From: Tuctoria greenei
Taxonomy: Eukaryota > Streptophyta > Magnoliopsida > Poales > Poaceae
NCBI GenBank assembly: GCA_036927565.1
Contig: JAYESD010000004.1
Coordinates: 162,103,697 to 162,167,696 of the forward strand
Length of the DNA stretch: 64,000 nucleotides
Reading direction: 5' to 3'
Below the pieces are notes generated by a model. That model was not told the origin of the DNA, made no database searches, and saw only the letters and a program-made list of their open reading frames with translations. A program made the position numbers and the translations under genes. This document shows positions 54,945 through 64,000 of this stretch, piece after piece (position 1 is the first letter of the stretch; every line of letters begins with the position of its first letter).

Positions 54945-57360
54945 AATGAATCTCGCCCTCGATATTTGAGGAAGTAGAGAAGAGGTGAGGAAATTCCTTC
55001 TTGAGGTCTCTTCACGCTCCCATGTAGCATCAGCGTTGGTATAATTGCTCCATTGTACTTTGCACCAACGAATTACCTTGTTCCTTGTGACCCTTTCCTT
55101 CTTATCCAAAATTTTGATAGTTTGCTCGGCATAGGTCAAATTATCCTCATGTTCCAATTCGTCCATTGGTACTTGCTCTTCCGGCACTCTTAGACACTTC
55201 TTGAGTTGATACACGTGGAATACGTCTTGCACATGAAGAGGTGTGCCGTCATCTCTAGTTTATATGCTACTTCTCCAAGCTTGTCCAAAATCTTTAATGG
55301 TGCGACGTAGCGGGTGCCAACATGCCTTTAATGTTAAAACGCTTGTGACCTCGAATGGGCGATACCTTGAGATAAACAAAATCTCTCACTTTGAAAGTGA
55401 GGTCTCTTTGCCTATTATCTACATAGCCCTTTTGACGCGACTGAGTAGCCTTCAAGTTTTCACATATTATCTGAACTTGGTTTTCGTCGTCCTGTATCAC
55501 GTCAGTTCCAAATACTTGGGTTTCGCCTATCTCATTCTAGAACAAGGGTGTCCAACACCTTCTCCCGTATAGTGCTTCATAAGTCGACATTTTGAGATTA
55601 GCTTGGTAACTGTTGTTCTATGTGAACTCAACATATGGCAGGCTTTTAGCCCAGGTTCTTCCATACTTTAACGCACAAGCTCTCAACATGTCTTGTAATA
55701 TATGATTTGTCCTCTTGGTTTGTCCACCCACCTGGGGATGATATGCAGGACTAAAATTTAGTTGGGTTTCCATGTAGTCGTCCAGTTTCTGCAAAAAAAA
55801 AACCTAGATGTAAATTGAGAATCTCTATCGGATACAATGTTCTTGGGCACTCCATACAAACATACTATTCTTCCCATACAAAGTTCTACTAACCTTGCAC
55901 TGCTATAGGTAGTCTTAACAGGGATAAAGTGTGCATATTTTTTCGAACAATCCACAATAACCCATATTGAATCATACCCTGAATGAGTGCACGGTAGTCC
56001 AACTATGAAGTCCATACAAACTTCTTCCCACTTCCATTCTGGTATCTTTAGTGTCTACAATAGTCCAATTGGCCTCTGATGCTCGGCCTTCACTCGTTGG
56101 CATATATCACATAGTGCTACGTATTCAGCTACGTCCATTTTCATTTGATCCCACCAATAGCATGTCTTCAAATCCTTGTACATTTTCGTAATACAAAGAT
56201 GCATGGAGTAAGGTGACTCATGTGCCTCTTTCAGTATCATGTCGTGGATGCGCTTCACGTTAGGCACACAAATTAGTTTCCCTAACCATGGCGTGCCATT
56301 TTAATCTTCCTTGAAATTACATTCTATTTTCTCTTGGATTCTCTCTTTAATCTTCTAAATTTCCTTATCCATTGCCTGACCTTCTCGTATATCCTATTCA
56401 AGTGTCGGATTTAACTCCATCGCTCCCATCTCATTCACGAACCCAAGGCGCAATCGCTCAAACCCCTTCCGTAGCTCAGGTGGTAACTCCCGAACAGTGA
56501 GCTGGTTACATGCTCCATTTTGGCTCAAGGTATCCGCTACTACATTAGCTTTTCCTAGGTGATAATTAATACCAACATTGTAGTCCTTCATCAGCTCCAA
56601 CCATATATGTTGCCTCAAATTCGGATCCATCTACGTGAATATGTACTTGAGACTATTATGATCCATGTAAATCTAACATCGTGTCCCAGAATATAGTGCC
56701 TCCAAATTTTCAAGGCATGTACCACGACTGCTAGCTCAAGATTGTGTGTGGGGTAGTTTGACTCATGCTTCTTTAGTTGCCTGGATGCATAAACTACTAC
56801 TTGACCTTCTTGCATTGACACACATCCAAGCCCTTGCCTTGAACCATAACAGTACATTGACTCACATCTCGCAGTACCAATACTAGTGCAGTGGTCAACT
56901 TCTTCTTTAACTCCTCAATACTGTTTTGACAAGCGTGAGTCCATTTGAATGGCTTTCTCTTTGTTAGTAGTTCAGTCATAGGCTTTGCTATCTTAGAGAA
57001 GTCCTTAATGAATCAGCGATAAGACTCAGCCATTCCTAAGAAACTACGAATCTCCTTCACCTCCTGTGGGGTTCCCACTTCAATACATCTCCTACTTTTA
57101 CTGGATCAACAGATACTCCCCCGTCGGAGATGATGTGGCCTAAGAATGATACCTCCCTCAATCAGAATTGACACTTGTTGAACTTGGCATATAACTGATG
57201 TTCTCTTAGTTTCTGCGACGTCGGCCTTAGATGCTCTTCAAGCTCTTCTTCACTTCTCAAATATACCATGATATCATCAATGAACACTACAATGAACTGA
57301 TCCGAGTACTCCATGAAGACTTTATTCATCAGGTACATGTTCACGCCTAATTCTGGCAGG
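54945..57360 (-). pseudogene. Tekay-type pol: RT (partial), RNase H, integrase, chromodomain
   Basis: Minus-strand order: end of RT with FIDD at 57273-57284 (MNKVFMEYSDQFIVVFIDDIMVY); tether and RNase H 56979-56394 (FKWTHACQNSIEELKKKL, then VVYASRQLKKHESNYPTHNLELAVVVHALKIWRHYILG); integrase HHCC finger 56267-56055 (AHESPYSMHLCITKMYKDLK, YWW, CDICQRVKAEHQ); integrase core 56015-55758 (MDFIVGLPCTHSGYDSIWVIVD, VPKNIVSDRDSQFTSRF); then 55500-55294 (GDFVYLKVSP-like) and a chromodomain-like C-terminus 55232-54933 (VFHVYQLKKCLRVPEEQ, KVQWSNYTNADATWERE), which by family targets integration to chromatin. Stops and frameshifts lie between most blocks. Start of RT is missing. Confidence 0.9.
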
Positions 57361-58358
57361 TGTTACTACTGCAAACTATTGGCCGCCGAGATCGTGTGGT
57401 TCATCTAGAAGAACAGGATGTGTACACATGTGCAGCCCACAGCTCCAGTCGCAACAGGGTGAGACTGTTTGATTGGAATGCCCACTGCCCAAGACAGAGC
57501 GGACCGTCTGAACTGATCAACATGGGTAGAGGCGCGGTATATAGTACTGTCTGAACCAATCGGTTTGTTCAGCAGCTTTGGTTAAACCGATGGAAGCACA
57601 ATCAGCTGTTCAGACTCGCCCATGCACCACCTAGCACCGTCTCAAGATCACGGACATGATCTCCCTGCCGCAACCATAGGAGTGCTACGCTCACCACTGA
57701 TATACGCATGTTGACATGGCTAATTCATAAGTGGTCAACTTCTTTAATATATGCTGCCTGCTTTGATTCACTGGATCGACTCTGAAGAAGGAAAAATATC
57801 AAGATATAATTTGCAGTCTGTAACTAGAATGGAAGCACATCTCTTTAAAAGAGGCAAGCATGGCGAGAGAACTACAGATAATATTTGCAGATGGAAGGTG
57901 ATCACCATACATGCATGCATGAAAATTTATTTCCCCAAGCTAGAGATATGTTTCAATTTTATATTATGGATTCTATTGCTTGTCCTGAGAAATCAGCCAC
58001 CCAATATATGTGTGCGTGGGGTGATGACCCAAGGACACCATTCAATAATCAAAAACACTATTAGCTTTTGCCTTGCTTTTTCTATCTCTCTCTCTCTGCT
58101 CTCATGTTCTAGTGATTTTTTGTCGAATCATCGCTGGACCGTGAAACATGTTCTAAAGGTGAGTGAATCGATCTGGAGCAACCCATTGCCGCTGCAAACC
58201 CCAACGTGTTCCATCCCGGGTGAGCGGCACATTGGGTCTTAAAAAGACCTCGTCGGCTGTCCTTCGTATCGCGCTTCCGGCGAGGCTCCTCCAGCGATGA
58301 GTCCTGCGTATCACGCTCGATGTCAGAGGTACACATGACATGTTCATGTGTGAACACA
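57361..58358 (+). mobile_element. Candidate 5' LTR of G2
   Basis: It begins TGTTACTACTGC directly after truncated Tekay RT and ends ...GTGAACACA six bases before the primer site. A TATATA box is at 57538-57543. There is no second LTR in the window to confirm the limits. Small frames here match nothing known. Confidence 0.55.
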
Positions 58359-58363
58359 CTTTT

Positions 58364-58378
58364 TGGCGACTCCTCTGA
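58364..58378 (+). promoter_or_regulatory. Primer binding site of G2 (Tat type)
   Basis: TGGCGACTCCTCTGA resembles the GGCGACTCC-type primer site of Tat-lineage elements. It lies 13 bases before the gag ATG at 58391. Confidence 0.6.
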
Positions 58379-58390
58379 AGATGAAATATC

Positions 58391-60734
58391 CATGGCATCA
58401 GCAAGAAAAGTCGCCAACCCTGCAGAGATCAACGCCGATAACATCATCAAACCCCATTTTGATGAACTATCGGAGGATCAGCACCAAGCTTTCGAGGATA
58501 TCAAGAAGCGGCGCGAGGAAGAGATTGCTGCTTTGAAGAAGCAGTTGGAGGAGGACTGGAGACGTTCCTAGCAAGCTTCAAGAAAGATCGTCATGGTGCT
58601 ATCATCTCAACTGGAGAAGTGAACGCTCCACCTCTGCTCGTCCAGCCAACCGAATGTGCTGTGAGTATTAGAAAACTTACTGCAGATCAAATATGTGAGA
58701 TTGAAAGTTGTAATGATAGTCATGGTCAGTTGAATTGGAATGCTATGCTAGAATATTCACAGCCAGTAAAAACACGCCTCTTGCTTCCACTAGTTGTTCT
58801 AGCAATCCCAACCGAGTTGTGTCTTATTAATTGGAACCATCCAGTGCTGCGCTAATGAATCCTCATTTTTGTAATAATAGTCAGCTTGTGCATGCATTCC
58901 CTAGCCAGGTCCAGAGTGTGCCTTATTCGGTGGCACCGCCGAACCCGATTACTTGCCACGTTAGTACAACATCCACGCCGAACATTTGTTTAGTGCCTAT
59001 AGTAGAACAAAATTTTAGAAATAATGTTCCTGCAATTGCTGTACCTCAGCCATCTTCGACAAACATGGATGAAAGAATGGATGAATTTAGAGCTGAAATG
59101 CAAAAAATGTTGCATGACAACTTCGGAATCGAGCCGAAGCCAGGGAACAAAATATATCAAAAACCGTATCTGGATTATTTTTACTATGTTCCCTATCCCC
59201 AAGGTTATAAGGTACCTAGTTTTGCTAAGTTTAATGGGGTAGATAATAAATCAACGTGGGAGCACATTAGCCAATATTTAGCACAGTTAGGGGAGGCTGG
59301 TAGCAATGACCCTTTGAAAATACGCTTATTCTCTTTGTCTCTTACCGATACAGCTTTTTCATGGTTTTCTTCTTTACCTCCTGGCAGCATTATTAATGTG
59401 AACATTTTTATACTGTTGATAATGAGCTTAAGCTTTCACACCTTACATCTGTTAAACAAAGACATGATGAATCAGTAGCTGATTATGTTAAACGGTCTAG
59501 AGATACAAAGAACATTTGCCATAGCTTGGTGATAGCTAGAAAAGATATGGCTGACTTGGTGCTTAGTGGTTAAAAAACTCAGATCTTTAGCATTAATCAG
59601 GTCTTGCAGAGGGCATTGGCACAAGAGAGCCGAACCAGAGAAACCAAAGATATGTATAGATCAAAATAGGATCATCCTCGTGCTAACATGGTTGATTGTA
59701 GTAGTGAAAGTTCGGACAATGAACATGGAATATATGCTGCTGAATTTTTTTGGCCTTCAAAATCCAAACCTTACACTTGTGATGCTCTTAAGCCGATTCG
59801 TAAGAATCATGAACAGGAGATGGTATTTAGTTTTGACAGAGCCAAATGTGATAAAATATTTGATGATTTGCTGAAACATAAATATATTATAATACCTCAT
59901 ACTTTACCGCCGTTTGAAGAATTAAAATGGCGTGCTTACTGCAAATTTCATAATTCTTTCTCTCATGCTACTAATGATTGCAATGTCTTTCGGCGACAGA
60001 TACAATCGGCTATCAATGATGGACAATTGAGTTTCATGGACATGCAGATTGACTAGAAACAGTTTCCCATGAACACTTTAGAGTTGGAAGGAAAGAAAGT
60101 TCTCATTCGACCATAGATGGTCGGATCTGCTGATAAAATATATGTTCTTATTGGTGAGCCCAGGAACAGCAAGGACGATGAACAGGTCTCAGGAAGAAAA
60201 GTTGTTTTAGACATACAGCCTAGCGTCAAAGAGATGCTGAAGATCACCATAAAAAATTCAGTACATGGGGGGCAAGCAAGAGAGCAGGAACCTGGTTGTG
60301 TCAAGTTTATCAAACCCAAGAATCCAGAAGTTGTTAAGTAGAAAACTAATGAGATCAAGGCAAGCTATAAGCCAGTGAAGCTAACCTTTGATATGCTGCT
60401 GTCCAAATGTGCCAATGAAGCGGCCGGTTCCAACTCTAATCAGCCATCACATTATAAGCGACCAAGATCACATCCAATGATCAAATATTCATCACATCAT
60501 GGGTCGTATGGGCTGCAGGTACTAGGGCCATGGGTTGCGCCACCCCCCTACATGTCATACAATTTTAGTGGAGGATGGGTGCAGCCGCCAATGGTGCAAA
60601 CCCCATATGCACCGTATCATTTCAGTGGAGGATCGGTACAGCCCCCAGTGGTGCCATATTCCTTTCATCCCGGATGGACAGCACCTAAGAGATCTGCTCA
60701 TGAAAGATATCGCAACCTGTCAAAGACCATTTGA
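58391..60734 (+). pseudogene. G2 gag, degenerate
   Basis: The ATG at 58391 opens MASARKVANPAEINADNIIKP. A Lys/Glu-rich coiled coil follows (FEDIKKRREEEIAALKKQLEED), with a TAG at 58569. The capsid region at 58831-59478 has YPQGYKVPSFAKFNG, WEHISQYLAQLGEA, LFSLSLTDTAFSWFSSLPPGSI, a typical plant Gypsy gag core. The knuckle-like YCKFHNSFSHATNDCNVFRRQ is near 59938. Then come IYVLIGEPRNSKDDEQ near 60138 and a Pro/Gly-rich tail (GGWVQPPMVQTPYAPYHFSGG) to 60734. Stops at 60054, 60115 and 60342 and frameshifts near 59400-59690 inactivate it. G1 is a second copy of the 59700-60510 part. Confidence 0.87.
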
Positions 60735-61930
60735 GCTACAATGCCAACCAGTCATATAAAAATCCTGAAAACAGAGGTCCCAAGAAAGGAGTGGTGTCCC
60801 AAGACATCGAGTGCTGAAATTATGAATCTCGGCAAGAAAAAGAATCTAATGATGATGCTGATACTCTTACAATTGGCACTCAAGTCTTGGTGATTAAATA
60901 GCCTTTTGGGGAGAAATCAACTGAACCTAGCAGCGTTGCAGCAACTATTCAGCAAGGTTCTTTGACAACTGATCATGAAGATGGCTCGACCAAAGCCAAA
61001 CTGGGTGACTCTAAATATACTCAACCCAGGTGGTGTCCTCCCGGGTTAACAAAGACTAAAAAGAGGAGGTTGTAACACATCAGAAACAAAGAAAAGGCAG
61101 AGCACGCAGCAGAACAGAGGAGGGATGAATGATTTAATGAGACTCGTCTTATGTTACCTTCCAAGGTGTGGCTGCCTAAACAGGTGGAAACTGCCATGGT
61201 TCCCGTCGTTAATGCTGCAGGTGTTGTAAAATCCAAAGAGAACTGCGTTGAGGTCATTTCTACATCAACGCCTCCCTCCACAGGTCCCACACTCAAGGGA
61301 GGTCGGAGCTCACGCAGGAAGATGATGAAGAGATGGTGGATTATGAGAACACTCTGGTGAGGGAAGGTATGGATATTAATATGGTTTATTACTTACCTTC
61401 TGAATTTTGTGCTTTAGATGAGGAAGGAGATGTAGCACAGCTAGACCTTGGCCCCAAGAACGCCATCTTCGAAAAGCCAAAAGAATCGGTAAAGCACCTG
61501 AAGCCATTTAATATTAGGGGGCATATTAATGGATCACCGGTTTGTAGGATGCTTGTTGATGGTGGCGCAGTGGTCAACCTTATGCCGTACTAAGTCTTCA
61601 AGAAGTTAAAATTAAATGAAGATGCTTTGATGAAGACAAATATGGTGCAGAATGGATTTGAAGGCCAGGCCAAAGGAGTCATGAGTGGAGTTGACCGTAG
61701 GGAGTAAGACTTTGGCTGCAGCCTTCTTTGTTGCCGAGGTGATGTTATTTTATACCGTGATTGGCTTCATGCAAACCAGTGCATGCCATCTAATTTGCAC
61801 CGGTTTTTAATACAGTGGGTCGATAATGAAGTGGAGGTTGTTCATGCGGATAATTTGGCTTGTGTTGCATTAGCTGATTCATTGGTGAATTGGCAAAACC
61901 CAATGCTACTTGTTTGATAGGACGTGATCT
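60735..61930 (+). pseudogene. G2 protease region, degenerate
   Basis: Spacer sequence runs to about 61330, then a frame opens at 61333 with HINGSPVCRMLVDGGAVVNLMPY. The aspartic protease motif (VDGGA, 61555-61569) is in the DGG form often seen in Tat elements. A stop at 61591 breaks it. The remaining protease fold can be followed downstream in other frames (ILYRDWLHANQCMPSNLHRFLIQWVDNEVEVVHADN, 61745-61860), the usual GRDWIHAN block. Confidence 0.82.
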
Positions 61931-63448
61931 TTCAAATTTTGATTTTCTCAGCTCCACCAATAATGGTTTTGTGCCTATTTCTCTAAGTCTTGTTAATGAT
62001 CGGCTGCCACGTGCATAGTCTAATGGAGAACAACAAAGAGTGGTTGCAAAAGCGGCTTGCTGATTATCGGTCCAATGAGAAGGATATTTGTGAGTCTGTA
62101 GAAGAGTTAGAGGATATGAGCAAGTTAGAACAGGGTTTTATGTTGGCTGATCCATTAGAAGAAATAGACATAGGAGGTGGATGAGTTCCTAGGCCGATGT
62201 TTGTAAACAGGAACTTAGAATGAAGATATAAAAATTTGTTGGTTGCACTTTTAAAAGAATATATTGACTGCTTTGCATGGGAGTACTACGAAATGCCTGG
62301 CTTAAGCTGCTAGCTCGTAGAGCATCGGCTTCCTAAGGCTGGTTTTAGGCCTCATAAACAGCCGGCCAGGAAGTTCAATCCCAGAATGTATGACCGTATC
62401 AAAGAAAAGATTGGTCGTTTACTAAAAGCTAATTTTCTTAGACCTTGCAGGTATGCTGATTGGATTTCTAATATTGTGCCGGTAGAGAAGAAGGGATCTA
62501 ACAAGTTGAGAGTCTGCGTTGATTTCAGAGATTTAAATAGGGCTACGACCAAAGATGAGTATCCTATGCCCATAGCCGATATGCTTATTAACAATGCTTC
62601 TGGACACAAGATTATTAGTTTTCTTGATGGCAATGCGGGGTATAACCAAATATTCATGGCCGAAGATGATGCATACAAAATAGTTTGTTGCTGCCCCAGG
62701 TTCATTGGTTTATTTGAGTGGACGGTAAGGACTTTTTGATTGAAAAATGCTGGTGCTACACACCAGAGAGCTATGAATTTAATTTTTGATAATTTACTCG
62801 GCATCATTCTAGAAGTCTATATTGATGATGTTGTTGTCAAATCGGATGCTAATAAACCTCATGTAGCCGATTCGCGCTTAGCCTTTGAAAGGATCAGAAA
62901 GTACGGGCTCAAGATGAATCCTTTGAAATGCGCATTTGGTGTATCGGCTGGAAAATTCTTTGGTTTTATTATTCATCAACATGGCATAGAAAATTGATCC
63001 CAAGAAAATTGAAGCAATATAGCAGGTACAAGCTCTGTCATGCAAAAAGGACATGCAAAAGTTCCTCAGCAAGGTAAATTATTTGTGGCGGTTTATAGCA
63101 AATCTGTCAGGGAAGGTTAATGCATTTACACTTATTCTTCAGTTGAAAAGTGATGATGATTTTACTTGGGGGTGGGGGGGGGGGGGACAGCAAGATGCAT
63201 TCGAGAAGATAAAAATTTGTTTGTCTACTCCTCCTGTTTTGAAAGCACCTAGGCATGGAGAGCCTTTTAGGCTTTATATTGCGGCGGAGGAGGCTGTTAT
63301 CCATGCTGTTTGGACTCAAGAGACCGAAGGTAATGAGCATGTCATTACTTATTTGAGTCGATTCTTATTGGATGCTGAGACAAGGTACACATTTATTGAG
63401 AAGCTATGCTCGTGTTTATATTATACTTGCACCAAATTGAGGCATTAG
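61931..63448 (+). pseudogene. G2 reverse transcriptase and RNase H, degenerate
   Basis: The linker at 61990-62184 is acidic (ESVEELEDMSKLEQ). RT begins near 62310 (EHRLPKAGFRPHKQPARKFNP). It continues with IVPVEKKGSNKLRVCVDFRDLNRATTKDEYPMPIADMLI at about 62470-62590, ISFLDGNAGYNQIFMAEDDAYK near 62615, a broken FEWTV...KNAGATHQRAMN near 62715-62775, and the catalytic YIDD at 62818-62829 followed by VVVKS. The tether KMNPLKCAFGVSAGKFFGFIIHQHGIE ends near 62995. RNase H follows at 63053-63448 (LRLYIAAEEAVIHAV-like, VITYLSRFLLDAETRYTFIEKLC). A run of 15 G between about 63169 and 63187 marks a slippage site in the RT-RNase H linker. Confidence 0.9.
63172..63187 (+). repeat. Poly-G run in the G2 RNase H tether
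   Basis: GGGGTGGGGGGGGGGGGG-like run, a likely slippage or sequencing-error hotspot. It is positioned between RT and RNase H. Confidence 0.8.
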
Positions 63449-63659
63449 TTATTATCTAGTGTGTGCATTGTAGCTTGACAAACTGATGTTATTAAATACA
63501 TGATGCACCGGCCAATTCTTAGCGGTAGGATTGGTAAATGGGTTTATGCATTGATTGAGTATGATTTTGCTTAAGGACCCTTAAAATCAATGAAAGGCCA
63601 AAATGTTGCTAATTTTATAGTTGAGCATCGGATTGACAATGAGAATGTATTCACATTGA

Positions 63660-64000
63660 TCTTGTCTCTTTAGTACCCTGGGATTATACTTTGGTGGTTC
63701 TGTTTGTAGCAATGGCCAAGGTGTTGGTGTTGTTTATATATCTCCTCATGGTGGGGTTTCCGAAGCCTCATGTTGTCTAGAATATTTTTGCACAAATAAT
63801 GAAGCCGAATATGAAGCTTTGTTATTCGGACTGGAACTTTTACTTGTTATGGGTGCTACACATATTGAGGCTTCTGGTGATGTGTTATTAGTGGTACATC
63901 AAGTATCCAAGGTCTTCCAATGTCTTTATGGATCACTTAATGCATATCTCGATAAGTGGCTAGATGTTATTTCCACATTGGATTATTTTAGCATCGCTCA
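63660..64000 (+). pseudogene. G2 additional (archaeal-type) RNase H, partial
   Basis: An open frame without a stop runs from about 63660 to the window end. It contains LYFGGSVCSNGQGVGVVYISPHGG, NNEAEYEALLFGLELLLVMGATHIEASGDVLLVVHQV and SLNAYLDKWLDVISTLDYFSIA. This is the extra RNase H of Tat-lineage elements, which follows the normal RNase H and precedes integrase. The first catalytic Asp (DGS in the family) is Gly here (GGS at about 63693-63701). The Glu in NEAEYEA and the Asp in SGDVLL are present. The fold is otherwise intact up to the window edge. Confidence 0.85.

Larger units (their letters stand above)
52963..57360 (-). mobile_element. Tekay-type Gypsy element, truncated
   Basis: This minus-strand chromovirus (Tekay/Del-like) has its 3' LTR at 52963-54929, a polypurine tract at 54930-54944 and pol to 57360. 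Pol breaks off inside reverse transcriptase at 57360/57361, where G2 begins. The 5' half (5' LTR, gag, protease, start of RT) is absent and may lie beyond G2, outside the window. Confidence 0.85.
57361..64000 (+). mobile_element. G2, Tat-type Gypsy element (runs off the window)
   Basis: A candidate 5' LTR (57361-58358), primer site, gag, protease, RT, RNase H and an additional archaeal-type RNase H follow in order. The extra RNase H marks the Tat lineage. G2 starts exactly where Tekay pol stops, so it probably inserted into Tekay; the left flank is GCAGG (57356-57360). The 3' LTR lies beyond 64000. All genes have stops. Confidence 0.85.

Overview
This window is intergenic, repeat-dense plant nuclear DNA, almost certainly from a grass. 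It holds Sirevirus-type Copia elements, Tekay-type and Tat-type Gypsy elements, an old non-autonomous LTR family with a tRNA-Asp-type primer binding site, and CACTA (En/Spm) DNA transposons. I found no intact host gene, no rRNA or tRNA gene and no CRISPR array. Every recognisable protein remnant belongs to a transposable element and carries stops, frameshifts or truncations. I cannot name the species.

Layout, left to right. (1) 1-3540: right part of a 3' LTR and adjoining internal DNA of a non-autonomous (LARD-like) LTR family on the minus strand, called family L here. (2) 3541-8119: 5'-truncated CACTA element on the plus strand (CACTA1), with the end of a TNP2/DUF4216 gene, a second multi-exon transposase-associated gene, subterminal repeats and a CACTA terminus. 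(3) 8120-12581: gag of a minus-strand Copia element (C1), split by a 3.3-kb solo LTR (8924-12232) with a perfect 5-bp target duplication. (4) 12582-33589: the 5' LTR of C1, split by two nested Sireviruses. The outer one (SireA, 14092-33539, TSD GTTTG) contains the inner one (SireB, 22129-31846, TSD ACTTT). (5) 33590-43048: more family L, as internal DNA, PBS, LTR, internal DNA, decayed PBS and LTR fragment. The stretch from 37080 to 40589 is a close direct repeat of 1-3540. (6) 43049 to about 49900: a second CACTA element (CACTA2) on the minus strand with degenerate TNP2 and second-gene copies. (7) 49900-52151: an inverted-repeat cluster, an AT-rich stretch, a GC-rich island and a CACTA terminus with a different subterminal motif. 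(8) 52152-64000: a Tat-type gag fragment (G1), abutted by a minus-strand Tekay-type element (52963-57360), which is in turn interrupted by a second Tat-type element (G2) that starts at 57361 and runs off the window.

The insertion order can be read from the sequence: family L was hit by C1, C1 by SireA, and SireA by SireB. C1 was separately hit by the solo-LTR parent and by CACTA1. On the right, G1 appears to have been hit by Tekay and Tekay by G2. Hand comparison of the first few hundred LTR bases agrees with the nesting: the SireB LTR pair differs by roughly 6%, the SireA pair by roughly 9%.

I did not find a convincing new functional system. The most unusual signals are non-coding: a tandem array of hairpin-forming units of about 78 bp in family L, a palindromic motif array shared by the LTRs of a Copia and a Gypsy element, a long inverted repeat beside the CACTA2 transposase, a near-identical short word shared by unrelated LTR sequences, and a CACTA terminus that does not match its apparent partner.
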